Shown: positions 44,775 through 54,897, numbered from the stretch's first letter. The stretch: DNA of 64,000 nucleotides from DATFVA01 sp963839165 (GCA_963839165.1 CAWIUG010000036.1:372001-436000); one strand, 5' to 3'. Notes: generated by a model not told the origin, from the sequence alone. Program-made: numbers and translations.

Positions 44775-46166
44775 TTATTTCTTAGGACCGATCATATTTT
44801 CGGGTCTTACAACTTCATCAAATTTTTCTGCTGTAAGAAGATTGAGAGCGATGGCAGCCTCTTTTAATGTAGTGTGCTCCTTGTGCGCCTTTTTAGCAAC
44901 CTTAGCGGCATTATCGTAACCTATGTGTGGATTGAGAGCCGTTACCAGCATTAAGGAGTTTTCAAGATTCTTCTTAATGTTCGTTTTATTTGCCTCGATA
45001 CCAACCACACAGTTATCTGTAAAGCTTTCGCAGGCGTCAGATATCAATCTTATTGAATTCAGAACATTAAAAATTATAACCGGCTTGAACACGTTAAGCT
45101 CAAAGTTCCCGCTTGCACCTCCGAAGTTGACAGCAACATCGTTGCCGAATACCTGGGTACAGACCATGGTCATTGCTTCCGACTGTGTTGGATTTACTTT
45201 TCCGGGCATTATAGAACTTCCCGGTTCATTTTCGGGAAGCTGAAGTTCGCCGATACCGCATCTTGGTCCTGACCCCAGCCATCTTACATCGTTGGCAATT
45301 TTCATAAGTGAGGCAGCAAGAGTTTTCAGCACGCCATGAAATTCAACAAGAGCATCGTGAGCGGCAAGAGATTCAAATTTATTTCTAGCCGACTTAAAAG
45401 GTTTACCAGTAAGATCAGCAATTTTAGCTGCAGCTTTTACTGCAAATTCCGTGTGAGTGTTTAATCCTGTTCCTACTGCAGTTCCACCGAGAGCCAATTC
45501 GTAAAGATGAGGAAGAGCGGCATTAATTCTTTCCAGACCGTTGGTAAGCTGCTGAGCATAACCGCTGAACTCCTGTCCCAGCGTAAGAGGAGTAGCATCC
45601 ATCAGGTGAGTACGTCCGATCTTTATGATATCCTTAAACTCCTCTGATTTCGCTGCGAGTGCATTACGAAGTTTAGTAACCATCGGGATAAGTCTGCGGT
45701 GTATTTCCTCAACCGTAGCGATGTGCATGGCAGTGGGGAAAGTATCGTTAGATGACTGAGCTTTGTTTACATCATCATTCGGGTGTATAGGTTTTTTGCT
45801 CCCCATAACCCCGCCTGCCAGTTCAATAGCGCGGTTAGATATTACTTCGTTGGCGTTCATATTTGTCTGTGTACCGCTCCCTGTCTGCCATACCACAAGC
45901 GGAAAATGTTCGTCAAGCTTTCCATCGATAACTTCATCAGCTGCCTTTACTATCAGGCCGGCTTTTTCTTCTGGAAGTATTCCAAGTTCTTTATTAGTAA
46001 GTGCGGCGGCTTTTTTAAGGATTCCAAGGGCTCTTATAAGTTCGCGGGGGAACCTGTCCCCTCCTATCTTAAAATTCATAAGAGATCTTGCGGTTTGCGC
46101 GCCATAGTATTTGTCTGTTGGAACTTTAATCTCCCCCATACTATCGGTCTCTGTTCTATAATCCAT
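44775..46166 (-). CDS. fumC: Class II fumarate hydratase
   Basis: FumC interconverts fumarate and malate in the TCA cycle and needs no iron-sulfur cluster. Family motifs are present: YYGAQTARSL, VWQTGSGTQTNMNANEV, HPNDDVNKAQSSNDTFPTAM (key region), GRTHLMDATPLTLGQEFSGY and the signature GSSIMPGKVNPTQ. The length is about 463. I chose ATG 46166 (MDYRTETDSMGE), with AAGGGAGAAG upstream, over the ATG at 46199. It is convergent with katG. Oxygen-stable FumC beside katG fits a cell that meets oxygen, but this is only context. Confidence 0.96.
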   Translation of the reverse strand: MDYRTETDSMGEIKVPTDKYYGAQTARSLMNFKIGGDRFPRELIRALGILKKAAALTNKELGILPEEKAGLIVKAADEVIDGKLDEHFPLVVWQTGSGTQTNMNANEVISNRAIELAGGVMGSKKPIHPNDDVNKAQSSNDTFPTAMHIATVEEIHRRLIPMVTKLRNALAAKSEEFKDIIKIGRTHLMDATPLTLGQEFSGYAQQLTNGLERINAALPHLYELALGGTAVGTGLNTHTEFAVKAAAKIADLTGKPFKSARNKFESLAAHDALVEFHGVLKTLAASLMKIANDVRWLGSGPRCGIGELQLPENEPGSSIMPGKVNPTQSEAMTMVCTQVFGNDVAVNFGGASGNFELNVFKPVIIFNVLNSIRLISDACESFTDNCVVGIEANKTNIKKNLENSLMLVTALNPHIGYDNAAKVAKKAHKEHTTLKEAAIALNLLTAEKFDEVVRPENMIGPKK

Positions 46167-46370
46167 TATTCTTCTCCCTTTATCTAAGAGGTTATTCATT
46201 TAAAAGTTATAGCCAAATTTAACAATAAATGAGAATAGAGTGTTACATAAATATTATTTCCCCTCTTTCATGAACAAGAAGAATTCAGAAAAATTAATGT
46301 TCCCATCCATCAAATTATTTCGTAAATTCATCCGGGTTTTAAGTATAAATTCTAAAAAAGGAGCTCCTCA

Positions 46371-48389
46371 ATGAAAAAACTGTTACTGGTATTATTTATC
46401 TGTGCTTTGATAATTCCTTCATACGCGCATGATAAAAAAACTCTTGTTGAGAGGTTTACAAATTCAGGATGCGGACCATGCGCCACGCTTAATAATGCCT
46501 GGTATAATGCGACTACTCATAATCTTGTAAGTTCAGGGACGATATCTCATATCGTATACAATGTAGACTGGCCATATGCTTACGACCCAATGAATCTCCT
46601 GAATAGTGCCGATAATAACCTGCGGAGAGGCTATTACGGCGTTACTGGAGTTCCATGGGTAGATATAAACGGGGGCACGTTTAATACAAATTCCGGTTCA
46701 GCAGCATTTGTGAATACAGTTAATACCGGGAACACTGAATTTTCACCCTTCAGCATAGTTTTAACATCGGAGATTTTTTCGAATAATGTTATGAATGTAC
46801 TCGTGGTTATCAACAGAGATGCTAGTGATGTTACCGTTTTCGGCGATAATGTAAGGTTGCAGGTTGGCATTACTGAAAAAACTGTAATCCCTGACACCTT
46901 ACAACCAAATTTTGAGCCTAAATTTTACAGCATAACAAGAAAAATGCTGCCTGACGGACATGGTACACTGCTTACAATTCCAGCTCCGGGAGAAACAATT
47001 GAAATGAATTTCAGCTATATACCGACAACCGAATTTCTTAACCAGGTAAATATGGACAGCCTGAGAGTGGTTGCATTTATTCAGGATGACGATACTAAAG
47101 AAGTTTATCAGTCAGAAATGACCGACCCTGAGTATTCTAATAATCTGAATGCTGCCTTTCAGTCGGATGAGACAATAGGAGTTCTTCCTTTTACTGTAAA
47201 CTTTACAAATTTTTCAACTCCAACGGATACGACTTCGCTAATATCCTGGGCCTGGGATTTTGATAATGACGGCACAATCGATTCGCAAGATGAAAATCCT
47301 TCCTGGGCATACACTACAGAAGGTGATTATACTGTTTCCCTCACTGTAAGTGACGGAATAAATCAGTATACACGAACACGTGCTGCCTATGTCCATGTAA
47401 TTGGTAAGAGTTCAGATATACTTGTCGTGAATGGAATTGAATACGCTACATATCCTGCCGAGATGGAAAGCTTCTACAGCAGCTCAGCCTGCTTCGGCAA
47501 TCACCAGGTAGATGTATGGGATCTTTTCGGCGACCAGGGTTTTGACTATATGTCGAACACGAAAATCCAGAAGGTCGATCTTTTCAACCACACAATACCA
47601 AATTCTGTTCTACAGAAATACCAGAAGGTTATCTGGATCGGTAATGATTACGGCGGAGATAAAACTTTTTATGATCCTAACCAGGTACTGGAATATGTTG
47701 AGATGGGCGGCAACTTCCTGCTTGCAGGCCGCTATGGTTCTCATTTCTTTAATACCGATCTCAAAAACTACTGCGGCATAACAAGCTTTACAGGCGACTT
47801 ACCGCTGGATACTCTTCTGGTATCTGACGCGAACCTGGTAGATATTGCTTCCACCGGGACAGGGACTAACACGCTGGTACACTTTGCAACACTAGCCCCT
47901 AAATCTGAAGCAAAGGTTATTTTTGATGATAACAATTCAACCAGTTACATAGCCGGATTCCGTATAAATAAAGACAGCAGCGGAGTTTTTGTTTATATTG
48001 CCGGAAGACCATACAGGTTAGATAATGCTGCCTCAGCTGCGGATTATAACTATATAATCGACAACTGGATGATTAGCGAGTTACCCACAGGAATAAAAAC
48101 GCACGATATTGTTACATCAGCGGCTGAAAGCTTTAACCTGGATCAGAATTATCCGAATCCGTTCAATCCGACTACAAGGATTTCCTATTCGATACAGAAA
48201 GCCGGCCTGGTTACGCTGAAGATTTATGATATTCTTGGGCGAGAGGTTGAAACCCTGATAAATGACTTCCAGCAGCCTAATAGCTATTCTGTGAGCTTCA
48301 ATGCTTCGGGACTTGCAAGCGGAATCTACTTATATAAACTGAAAGCAGGGGATTTTGTGCAAACCCGCAAGATGATGCTTCTGAAGTAA
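46371..48389 (+). CDS. T9SS-exported thioredoxin-like/PKD protein
   Basis: The 672-residue protein has a signal peptide (ends SYAH), a thioredoxin-like domain with a C34-G-P-C37 site (FTNSGCGPCATLNNAW) and GVTGVPWVDINGG as the cis-Pro part. A PKD domain follows (about 265-345; SWAWDFDNDGTIDSQDENPSW), then a region of unknown type, and a type 9 secretion sorting tail (NLDQNYPNPFNPTTR to the end, KMMLLK). It should be secreted or held on the cell surface. A redox fold fused to a sorting tail suggests disulfide or binding work outside the cell, though relatives of this kind are often non-catalytic. It has its own terminator. Confidence 0.88.
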   Translation: MKKLLLVLFICALIIPSYAHDKKTLVERFTNSGCGPCATLNNAWYNATTHNLVSSGTISHIVYNVDWPYAYDPMNLLNSADNNLRRGYYGVTGVPWVDINGGTFNTNSGSAAFVNTVNTGNTEFSPFSIVLTSEIFSNNVMNVLVVINRDASDVTVFGDNVRLQVGITEKTVIPDTLQPNFEPKFYSITRKMLPDGHGTLLTIPAPGETIEMNFSYIPTTEFLNQVNMDSLRVVAFIQDDDTKEVYQSEMTDPEYSNNLNAAFQSDETIGVLPFTVNFTNFSTPTDTTSLISWAWDFDNDGTIDSQDENPSWAYTTEGDYTVSLTVSDGINQYTRTRAAYVHVIGKSSDILVVNGIEYATYPAEMESFYSSSACFGNHQVDVWDLFGDQGFDYMSNTKIQKVDLFNHTIPNSVLQKYQKVIWIGNDYGGDKTFYDPNQVLEYVEMGGNFLLAGRYGSHFFNTDLKNYCGITSFTGDLPLDTLLVSDANLVDIASTGTGTNTLVHFATLAPKSEAKVIFDDNNSTSYIAGFRINKDSSGVFVYIAGRPYRLDNAASAADYNYIIDNWMISELPTGIKTHDIVTSAAESFNLDQNYPNPFNPTTRISYSIQKAGLVTLKIYDILGREVETLINDFQQPNSYSVSFNASGLASGIYLYKLKAGDFVQTRKMMLLK

Positions 48390-48416
48390 TCTTTGCAATT
48401 ATATTTGTGAGTAATA

Positions 48417-48443
48417 CCCCGTAGACTTTCTACGGGGTTTTTT
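48417..48443 (+). terminator. Intrinsic terminator after the T9SS thioredoxin/PKD gene
   Basis: CCCCGTAGA, a 3-nt loop, TCTACGGGG and TTTTTT. Confidence 0.92.
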
Positions 48444-48541
48444 ATGTTTGAAAACATTAGATTTACTCATGGAAATTTATGAATTTGTAAAAGTTCTTTT
48501 TTTTCTTAGTTTAACCTTTGAAAAGTAATTCAGGGAATTTG

Positions 48542-48955
48542 ATGGAAATACCAATTATTGATAAGAGTAACTACTTAAAAGGATTATTAATTACCGCCAG
48601 GAAAGACAATCAGTTAGCCGAATCTGAAAAGAAAATTATTAAAGACATATCCGTGAAACTGGGGTTCGCAAGTGATTTTTATGAAGATGTCATAAAAAGT
48701 CTGCTTAATAATAAGTACATAACAGATGAACCGATAAAGTTTTCGGATATTAAAATTGCGGAATCTTTCGTTGACGACGGATTGAGACTTGCTTTTTCAG
48801 ACAACAGGGTAACTGAAAATGAAATCAACTGGCTAAGAGCAACAGCCGAAGTTAACGGCATTGAGAAAAAGTGGTTTGAAGATAAGATGAGTATGCATAA
48901 AAGTTCACCGGGACTTTTAATGAACTCCGACTTCGCCCTTTATTCTATCATCTGA
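48542..48955 (+). CDS. TerB-like small protein
   Basis: The protein from ATG 48542 (MEIPIIDKSNY) is all-helical with two similar halves: GLLITARKDNQLAESEKKIIKDIS and GLRLAFSDNRVTENEINWLRATAE. The pattern D-x-x-L/V-x-E-x-E-x-x-x-L is the acidic core of TerB/DjlA-type domains, linked to tellurite or membrane stress but of unclear action. No ter partner genes are nearby. AGGGAAT precedes the ATG; a TTG at 48518 would add eight residues. Confidence 0.7.
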   Translation: MEIPIIDKSNYLKGLLITARKDNQLAESEKKIIKDISVKLGFASDFYEDVIKSLLNNKYITDEPIKFSDIKIAESFVDDGLRLAFSDNRVTENEINWLRATAEVNGIEKKWFEDKMSMHKSSPGLLMNSDFALYSII

Positions 48956-49166
48956 CCCAAACCCATTTTTATATTTTTTGGAGTGTGATACTGTTTTATG
49001 CAGTGTCACTCCTCCTATACGATCTTCAGTTTCTAACATTCATCTCCTCCCCCCTTCTTGTCCTTTGTCCCGCTTATATCTAATTTTGTTGACATAAAAT
49101 CTGAAGATTTGTGCTTTATTATTTACTTATATTTTAATTCAATAAAGGCTTACGAAGGAATTATTT

Positions 49167-50207
49167 ATGCCTCAAAAAATGAAAGCTCTTGTTAAAAAAT
49201 ATGCAAAACCCGGCATCTGGATGGATGAGGTGCCTGTGCCCGAAGCAGGTGTTAATGATGTGTTGATTAAAATACATAAAACTTCAATATGCGGTACCGA
49301 TATACACATTTATAACTGGGATGAATGGGCTCAGAAGACTATTCCTGTTCCCATGGTAACAGGACATGAATATGTTGGTGAGGTTGTTGGTATGGGTTCT
49401 AATGTACAGGATGTTAAGATTGGTGAGTTGGTAAGCGGGGAAGGTCATATTGTATGCGGTCACTGCCGCAACTGCCGGGCTGGAAGAAGACATCTTTGTC
49501 CCAACACCAAAGGCGTAGGCGTTAACCGTCCCGGATGCTTTGCAGAATACCTTTCAATTCCTGTTACAAACGTATGGCACTGCGACCCGAGCATTCCGGA
49601 AGATCTATTTTCAATTTTTGATCCTTTTGGAAATGCAACCCACACGGCCCTGTCGTTTGATCTGCTCGGTGAAGATGTGCTTATAACGGGTGCCGGACCT
49701 ATAGGCATTATGGCTGCGGCGATTGCAAAACACGCCGGGGCAAGGAACCTTGTAATAACGGATATGAATCCTTACCGGCTTGAGCTGGCAAAGAAGGTGG
49801 GTGTAACGCGTGCTGTTGATGTTTCAAAGGAGAAACTGCCTGATGTAGTTAATGAGTTGGGTATGAAAGAAGGTTTTGATGTGGGACTCGAAATGTCAGG
49901 AAGTCCCCGCGCGTTAAATGATATGATAGACGTTATGTTCCACGGTGGAAAGATTGCATTGCTGGGACTTCTGCCTGCCAACACGGGTGTGAACTGGGAG
50001 AAAGTGATATTTAACGGACTCCATCTCAAAGGAATCTATGGAAGAGAGATGTTTGAGACATGGTACAAGATGCAGGCAATGGTACAGAGCGGACTGGATA
50101 TTACTCCCGTGATTACTCATCATTTTTCATACAAAGATTTTGAGCTGGGATTTGAAATAATGAGATCTGGAAATTCAGGAAAAATAATTTTGAACTGGAT
50201 GGAATAA
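49167..50207 (+). CDS. tdh: L-threonine 3-dehydrogenase
   Basis: Tdh oxidises L-threonine to 2-amino-3-ketobutyrate with NAD. The zinc MDR motifs are present: catalytic Cys in TSICGTDIHIYNWDEWAQ, GHEYVGEVV, the structural zinc set CGHCRNCRAGRRHLC and the NAD fold ITGAGPIGIMAA. The length of 346 is usual. It is followed 29 bp later by kbl, the next enzyme of the pathway. A TTGACA at 49089-49094 may be part of its promoter. Confidence 0.97.
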   Translation: MPQKMKALVKKYAKPGIWMDEVPVPEAGVNDVLIKIHKTSICGTDIHIYNWDEWAQKTIPVPMVTGHEYVGEVVGMGSNVQDVKIGELVSGEGHIVCGHCRNCRAGRRHLCPNTKGVGVNRPGCFAEYLSIPVTNVWHCDPSIPEDLFSIFDPFGNATHTALSFDLLGEDVLITGAGPIGIMAAAIAKHAGARNLVITDMNPYRLELAKKVGVTRAVDVSKEKLPDVVNELGMKEGFDVGLEMSGSPRALNDMIDVMFHGGKIALLGLLPANTGVNWEKVIFNGLHLKGIYGREMFETWYKMQAMVQSGLDITPVITHHFSYKDFELGFEIMRSGNSGKIILNWME

Positions 50208-50236
50208 TTCTCCATCAAAAACCGGAGGAAATTAAA

Positions 50237-51427
50237 ATGACGGATAATACAAGACAATATTACCAGAATATTCTTAACGAGATAGAAGAAGAGGGATTAT
50301 ATAAGAAGGAACGGGTGATTACCAGTCCCCAAAAGGCTACTATCGAGGTTAAAGGCGGCAAGCAGGTGCTCAATATGTGCGCGAACAATTACCTGGGACT
50401 GGCAGATAATCCCACAATTATTCAGGCTGCCAAGGAAAGTTTTGATAGATGGGGATACGGACTGTCATCGGTCCGTTTCATCTGTGGTACACAGGAAATT
50501 CATAAAGAACTTGAACAAAAGATATCCCAATTCCTTGAAATGGAAGACACCATACTCTACACATCCTGCTTCGATGCCAATGGAGGACTGTTTGAGACAA
50601 TCCTTTCAGAAGAAGATGCTGTGATAAGCGATGAGCTGAACCATGCGAGTATTATAGACGGCGTTAGACTATGCAAGGCTCAGCGCTACCGTTATAAAAA
50701 TAATGATATGAATGATCTTGAGGCAAGACTGAAAGAAGCTCGTGAAGCTAAAATAAGAAATATACTGATTGCAACTGACGGTGTATTCTCGATGGACGGC
50801 ACTATCGCCAATCTGAAAGGGATCTGCGACCTGGCCGATAAATATAGTGCAATGGTAATGGTTGACGATTCACACGCTGTTGGTTTTATGGGCAGACACG
50901 GTAAAGGAACTCACGAGTATAATGGTGTAATGGGGAGAGTTGATATTATTACTGGGACACTCGGCAAGGCTCTCGGCGGTGCAAGCGGCGGCTACACAAG
51001 TGCTAGAAAAGAGATTGTTGATATGCTGCGTCAAAGAAGCCGTCCTTATTTATTTTCAAATACCGTTGCGCCTTCAATAGTATCTGCTTCAATAAAAGTG
51101 CTGGATATGCTCAGCGCAAATACTCACCTGAGAGATAAGCTCGAAGAGAATACGAAGTATTTCCGTGAGGGAATATCGAAGGCAGGTTTGAATATCAAGC
51201 CAGGTACTCATCCTATAGTTCCTATCATGCTGGGTGATGCAGTGCTTGCGCAGAAAATGGCAGCCAGTATGCTGGAAAAAGGAGTGTATGTAATCGGTTT
51301 CTTTTTTCCTGTTGTGCCTAAAGGTACTGCCAGAATAAGAGTCCAGATATCCGCAGCTCATACAAAGGAAGATCTCGACTTCGCAATATCAAAGTTCAAA
51401 GAAGCCAAAGAAGAGTTCGGGATTTGA
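50237..51427 (+). CDS. kbl: Glycine C-acetyltransferase (2-amino-3-ketobutyrate CoA ligase)
   Basis: Kbl splits 2-amino-3-ketobutyrate with CoA to glycine and acetyl-CoA, finishing threonine breakdown begun by Tdh. PLP-family motifs are clear: NMCANNYLGLADNP, SSVRFICGTQEIHKELE, VDDSHAVGFMGRHGKGTHE and the PLP lysine in GTLGKALGGASGGY. The length of 396 is usual. GGAGG lies 9 nt before ATG 50237. Confidence 0.97.
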   Translation: MTDNTRQYYQNILNEIEEEGLYKKERVITSPQKATIEVKGGKQVLNMCANNYLGLADNPTIIQAAKESFDRWGYGLSSVRFICGTQEIHKELEQKISQFLEMEDTILYTSCFDANGGLFETILSEEDAVISDELNHASIIDGVRLCKAQRYRYKNNDMNDLEARLKEAREAKIRNILIATDGVFSMDGTIANLKGICDLADKYSAMVMVDDSHAVGFMGRHGKGTHEYNGVMGRVDIITGTLGKALGGASGGYTSARKEIVDMLRQRSRPYLFSNTVAPSIVSASIKVLDMLSANTHLRDKLEENTKYFREGISKAGLNIKPGTHPIVPIMLGDAVLAQKMAASMLEKGVYVIGFFFPVVPKGTARIRVQISAAHTKEDLDFAISKFKEAKEEFGI

Positions 51428-51463
51428 GGTTTATCAGGTCTGTTCTTTATTAAAATGAAACAC

Positions 51464-51630
51464 TGACATTTTGTCATACTATAGAAATATTCAACAGTGG
51501 AAAATTGCGTTTTTTCGCTGTTTTCTCTATGTCTCATTTTGAGTTCAACTCCGAGATAAATACGGGATTACTACTGCATTAATCCGGTGTAAATCTGATG
51601 TCTGCCATTTTGTCATACTGTTGAATATTT
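51464..51630. repeat. Paired inverted and direct repeats between kbl and the dehydrogenase
   Basis: AAATATTCAACAGT (51485-51498) has a perfect inverted copy at 51617-51630. The 14-mer CATTTTGTCATACT occurs directly at 51467-51480 and 51606-51619. The first begins with the symmetric TGACA-TTT-TGTCA. The 167-bp span looks like a small non-coding element or an eroded MITE. It lies between convergent genes, so promoter roles are less likely. Confidence 0.5.
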
Positions 51631-51646
51631 AAGCAGAAAAACGGAC

Positions 51647-52624
51647 TCACCAGGGAGCCTTAACTATGTGTTTTGGCTGCTCACCATGCAGAAAGAGATT
51701 TATATTTTCCACCGCTCTTCTCATCCCTTCGGTCAGCGCACCGGGCACAATGGGCGAATTGTGAGGTGAACCAAGAATATTCGGCAGATCAAAGAACGGA
51801 TAATTTACTTTGAACTCCCCTTCCGAAAACGGTTCTATCCACCAGGTATCTATCCCCGCATAAAAATCCGGATGAGTTTTAAGATGATTATATAAATCTT
51901 TCTCATTTATGATCTGTGCCCGTGCAACATTTATAAGAATTGCTGCCGGCTTCATCTTTTCCAGTTCACGTTTGCTTATAAGGTTATCTGTTTCTTTTAT
52001 AAGTGGTAGTGAGATGAGAATTATGTCGGAGCTCTCAAGTATATAATCGAGATCCTCCAGCGTTCCCATAAAATCTACATCTTCTTCCGGTTTGCCTGAT
52101 GAATTAATAGCATAAATTTTTGAGCCGAAGGGACGGATCAGTTTTGCTGCAGCTTTGCCTATACCTCCATATCCGAGAATACCCACAGTGGCATCTCCTA
52201 CCGAGATATTCAGCTCTCCCTGATTGAATTCTCCACGGGACATCCTATTATGATTAACAAATAACCGCTTCGCCAGTGCAAGGATCATAGCCAAAATGTG
52301 TTCAGCCATTGGTTCGGCGTAAGCTCCCTTATTGCTTGATATCCGACAGTCGCGGGGAAAAATATTAAAATCAACGTGATCATAACCCGCGGAAAGCACC
52401 TGTACAAACTTCAGATTGTTGAATGAATCAATATCAGCCTCACCCAGTTCACGGGGCGGGTTCCAGGCAAAGAGTACATCTGCATTTCTAAGTACATCCT
52501 TTCTCGTATCGCCTGTATAATCTTCAAGGTATTTTACTTCTGTATTATTATCGATGCCTGAATTAATAAGCTGCCGCTGTCTCTCATCGGCCTTAAATGT
52601 TACTACTAGTTTTTTCATCATCAT
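51647..52624 (-). CDS. D-2-hydroxyacid dehydrogenase family protein
   Basis: This NAD-linked reductase of the D-isomer group (D-lactate, phosphoglycerate or hydroxypyruvate type) has the Rossmann motif GILGYGGIGKAAAKLI, the Arg in INVARAQIINEKDL, a Glu in the following loop and the His in GSPHNSPIVPGA. The C-terminus closes the substrate domain. The substrate cannot be told from sequence. Three ATGs follow one another at 52624, 52621 and 52618, and an in-frame TTG precedes them, so the exact start is uncertain by a few residues. It stands alone. Confidence 0.88.
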   Translation of the reverse strand: MMMKKLVVTFKADERQRQLINSGIDNNTEVKYLEDYTGDTRKDVLRNADVLFAWNPPRELGEADIDSFNNLKFVQVLSAGYDHVDFNIFPRDCRISSNKGAYAEPMAEHILAMILALAKRLFVNHNRMSRGEFNQGELNISVGDATVGILGYGGIGKAAAKLIRPFGSKIYAINSSGKPEEDVDFMGTLEDLDYILESSDIILISLPLIKETDNLISKRELEKMKPAAILINVARAQIINEKDLYNHLKTHPDFYAGIDTWWIEPFSEGEFKVNYPFFDLPNILGSPHNSPIVPGALTEGMRRAVENINLFLHGEQPKHIVKAPW

Positions 52625-52766
52625 CAATTATTTTTTAATTATATAAAATAAAAAAAATTTTCAGATTAACTGGTGATATTCTAAGTAGTTACGAATACTG
52701 CACCCTGCACCGGCTTCTCTACTCTTGAATCATTATATAGAAAACAATAATTTGGGTGCCGGTTTG

Positions 52767-52784
52767 CAGCCTTTTAGGAGGCTG
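52767..52784 (+). other. Short hairpin in the leader of the FG-GAP gene
   Basis: CAGCCT-TTTAGG-AGGCTG forms a 6-bp stem about 35 bp before the start codon of the gene at 52818. It has no T-run and no riboswitch that I recognise. Confidence 0.3.
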
Positions 52785-52817
52785 TAGTATTGGTTCATCT
52801 TATTCCGGAGTTACATT

Positions 52818-54848
52818 ATGCGGACATTTCTACTCTTTGTTCTTTCCCTATTTTTAATCACCACTTTATTTCCCCAGACAAAAACATATACCGATGTTAG
52901 TCCTGATGGAAAACAAACCGTAACATACACAACAGCTGAATATAACAACCGGCATGCTGCCGTAACAGATACAGTTCCTTTCGGATCGACACCCGAATGG
53001 CAGGGTACACTCGAGCGTCAGGTAGGTGGACTTGCATGGGCAGATTATGATCATGACGGTGATCTCGATCTGGCCCTGGGAAATTATCACAGTAATTCAT
53101 ATCCTCCGATAAATGAATACGAAACTCAGATCTATAGAAATGATAACGGCACACTAACGTCAACACCGGCATGGTCGTCTACAGATATGAGATCGACAAC
53201 AGATGTTGAATGGGCTGATATAAACGGAGATGGTTACCCTGATCTTTTAGCAGCTAATGGAGATGAATCGCAGGTTGCCTCTGTTATGTACATGAACTCG
53301 GTATCAGGACTAGAGACAACCCCTTCCTGGATTTCTGGTGACGTCGACTGGACGGTAGGTGCAGCTTTCGGTGATATAAACGGTGACGGATATGTTGACC
53401 TTGCTTTTGGCAACCAGGGCAATTCAGTTATCCCCCAAAGACCGATATGTGTTTTCTATAATGTGAACGGAAGCCTTCACATAAATCCCGATTATCTTTC
53501 AACTGATGAAATGATAACCAACAGCGTAGCATTGGCAGATATCGATAACAGTGACCTTACTGAAAAGGTTGAATCATTCACAGCAAGTGGGACAGGAACT
53601 GTTTACACTTTATCAATGATTCCTGTGTATAAGATAGATTCGGTTTCAGTTAATGGGAGTCCAGTTACTAACTTTACAAAGGATGCAGTGAACGGCTGGG
53701 TATCGCTTGGTTCTGTTCCAGAAAACGGCGATCAGGTTGTTATTAAATACCGATACATCAAAAAAGGTGACCTGGCTGCAGCGAAATGGGTGGCTTATTC
53801 AACTGGAGTTTATTTCAATAACGGCACTGAATTGAATCCTCTTCCCGGATGGACAGTGGGTAATACTCAATCTCAAAAAGGAATTGCCTGGGCTGATATG
53901 GATAATGACGGATATATGGATCTGGCTATAGGAGGAAGCGGTGTACCTGCAGTTGTATATAAGAACAATGCCGGAACGCTGAGCAGCAGTCCTGTATGGA
54001 CATCAGCTAGCTCTAATACATCCACACAGGATCTTGCCTGGGGAGATATAAACAATGACGGTTACCCTGAGCTTGCCGTAATTCATTTCGGATATTCACG
54101 TGTTGAAATATTTATGAATAACGGAGGAGTGCTGGAAACAACTCCAAGCTGGACGTACACAACCGGTTCACCGGGAACAGCAATCTCGTTCGGCGATATG
54201 AACGGTGACGGTTTTCTTGATCTGGCAGTAGGCACCGCAAGGTTCCCTGTTGTGGTCTTTCTCAATCAGAGCATAGTCCCGGTGGAGTTAAAATCATTCA
54301 CTGCAGAGAATACTACAGGCGGAGTACAGCTGAGGTGGACAACGGCGACCGAGACAAACAACCAGGGTTTTAAGGTTGAGAGAGTAACGAACTCCCAAAC
54401 AGGATTAAAGGACTGGAAGCAGATTGGTTATGTTGAAGGGAACGGAACATCAACACAGATACATAATTATAATTTCCTTGATAATAATCCAGGAACAGGA
54501 AGCATTTCATACAGACTTAAGCAGGTAGATTATGATGGAAGCTATAAATTTTCGGAAATAGCAAACGTGAATGTTAACAATCCTTTTCAGTTCGAACTCT
54601 TACAGAATTATCCGAATCCTTTTAATCCTTCAACCAAAATCAGCTATCAGTTATCAACGAACAGCCAGGTAACACTCAAAGTTTTTAATGCTTTGGGTCA
54701 GGAATCAGCTGTACTTGTTAACAGCTACAAGCAGGCCGGAAAGTACGATGTTAACTTCAATGCATCTGATCTTCCCAGTGGTATTTATTTTTACCAGCTG
54801 ACTGCAGGCGGATCAACTTCTGTTAAGAAGATGATCCTTATGAGGTAG
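52818..54848 (+). CDS. T9SS-exported FG-GAP/VCBS repeat protein
   Basis: After a signal peptide (MRTFLLFVLSLFLITTLFPQ) come repeated FG-GAP/VCBS units with calcium loops: WADYDHDGDLDLALGN, WADINGDGYPDLLAANG, FGDINGDGYVDLAFGN, WADMDNDGYMDLAIGG, WGDINNDGYPELAVI and FGDMNGDGFLDLAVG, about one per 60-70 residues, making a seven-bladed propeller. The third and fourth are separated by a 65-residue insert. The end has a sorting tail (LLQNYPNPFNPSTK to KMILMR). It is a secreted or surface binding protein. GGAG lies 7 nt before ATG 52818, and a terminator follows. Confidence 0.9.
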   Translation: MRTFLLFVLSLFLITTLFPQTKTYTDVSPDGKQTVTYTTAEYNNRHAAVTDTVPFGSTPEWQGTLERQVGGLAWADYDHDGDLDLALGNYHSNSYPPINEYETQIYRNDNGTLTSTPAWSSTDMRSTTDVEWADINGDGYPDLLAANGDESQVASVMYMNSVSGLETTPSWISGDVDWTVGAAFGDINGDGYVDLAFGNQGNSVIPQRPICVFYNVNGSLHINPDYLSTDEMITNSVALADIDNSDLTEKVESFTASGTGTVYTLSMIPVYKIDSVSVNGSPVTNFTKDAVNGWVSLGSVPENGDQVVIKYRYIKKGDLAAAKWVAYSTGVYFNNGTELNPLPGWTVGNTQSQKGIAWADMDNDGYMDLAIGGSGVPAVVYKNNAGTLSSSPVWTSASSNTSTQDLAWGDINNDGYPELAVIHFGYSRVEIFMNNGGVLETTPSWTYTTGSPGTAISFGDMNGDGFLDLAVGTARFPVVVFLNQSIVPVELKSFTAENTTGGVQLRWTTATETNNQGFKVERVTNSQTGLKDWKQIGYVEGNGTSTQIHNYNFLDNNPGTGSISYRLKQVDYDGSYKFSEIANVNVNNPFQFELLQNYPNPFNPSTKISYQLSTNSQVTLKVFNALGQESAVLVNSYKQAGKYDVNFNASDLPSGIYFYQLTAGGSTSVKKMILMR

Positions 54849-54867
54849 TTATTCCCACCCTTCTTTT

Positions 54868-54897
54868 CAGAGACAGGTCGTCTGCCTGTCTCTGTTT
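54868..54897 (+). terminator. Intrinsic terminator after the FG-GAP gene
   Basis: CAGAGACAGG, a 7-nt loop and CCTGTCTCTG, a perfect 10-bp stem followed by TTTA. The short T-run weakens it. Confidence 0.75.
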
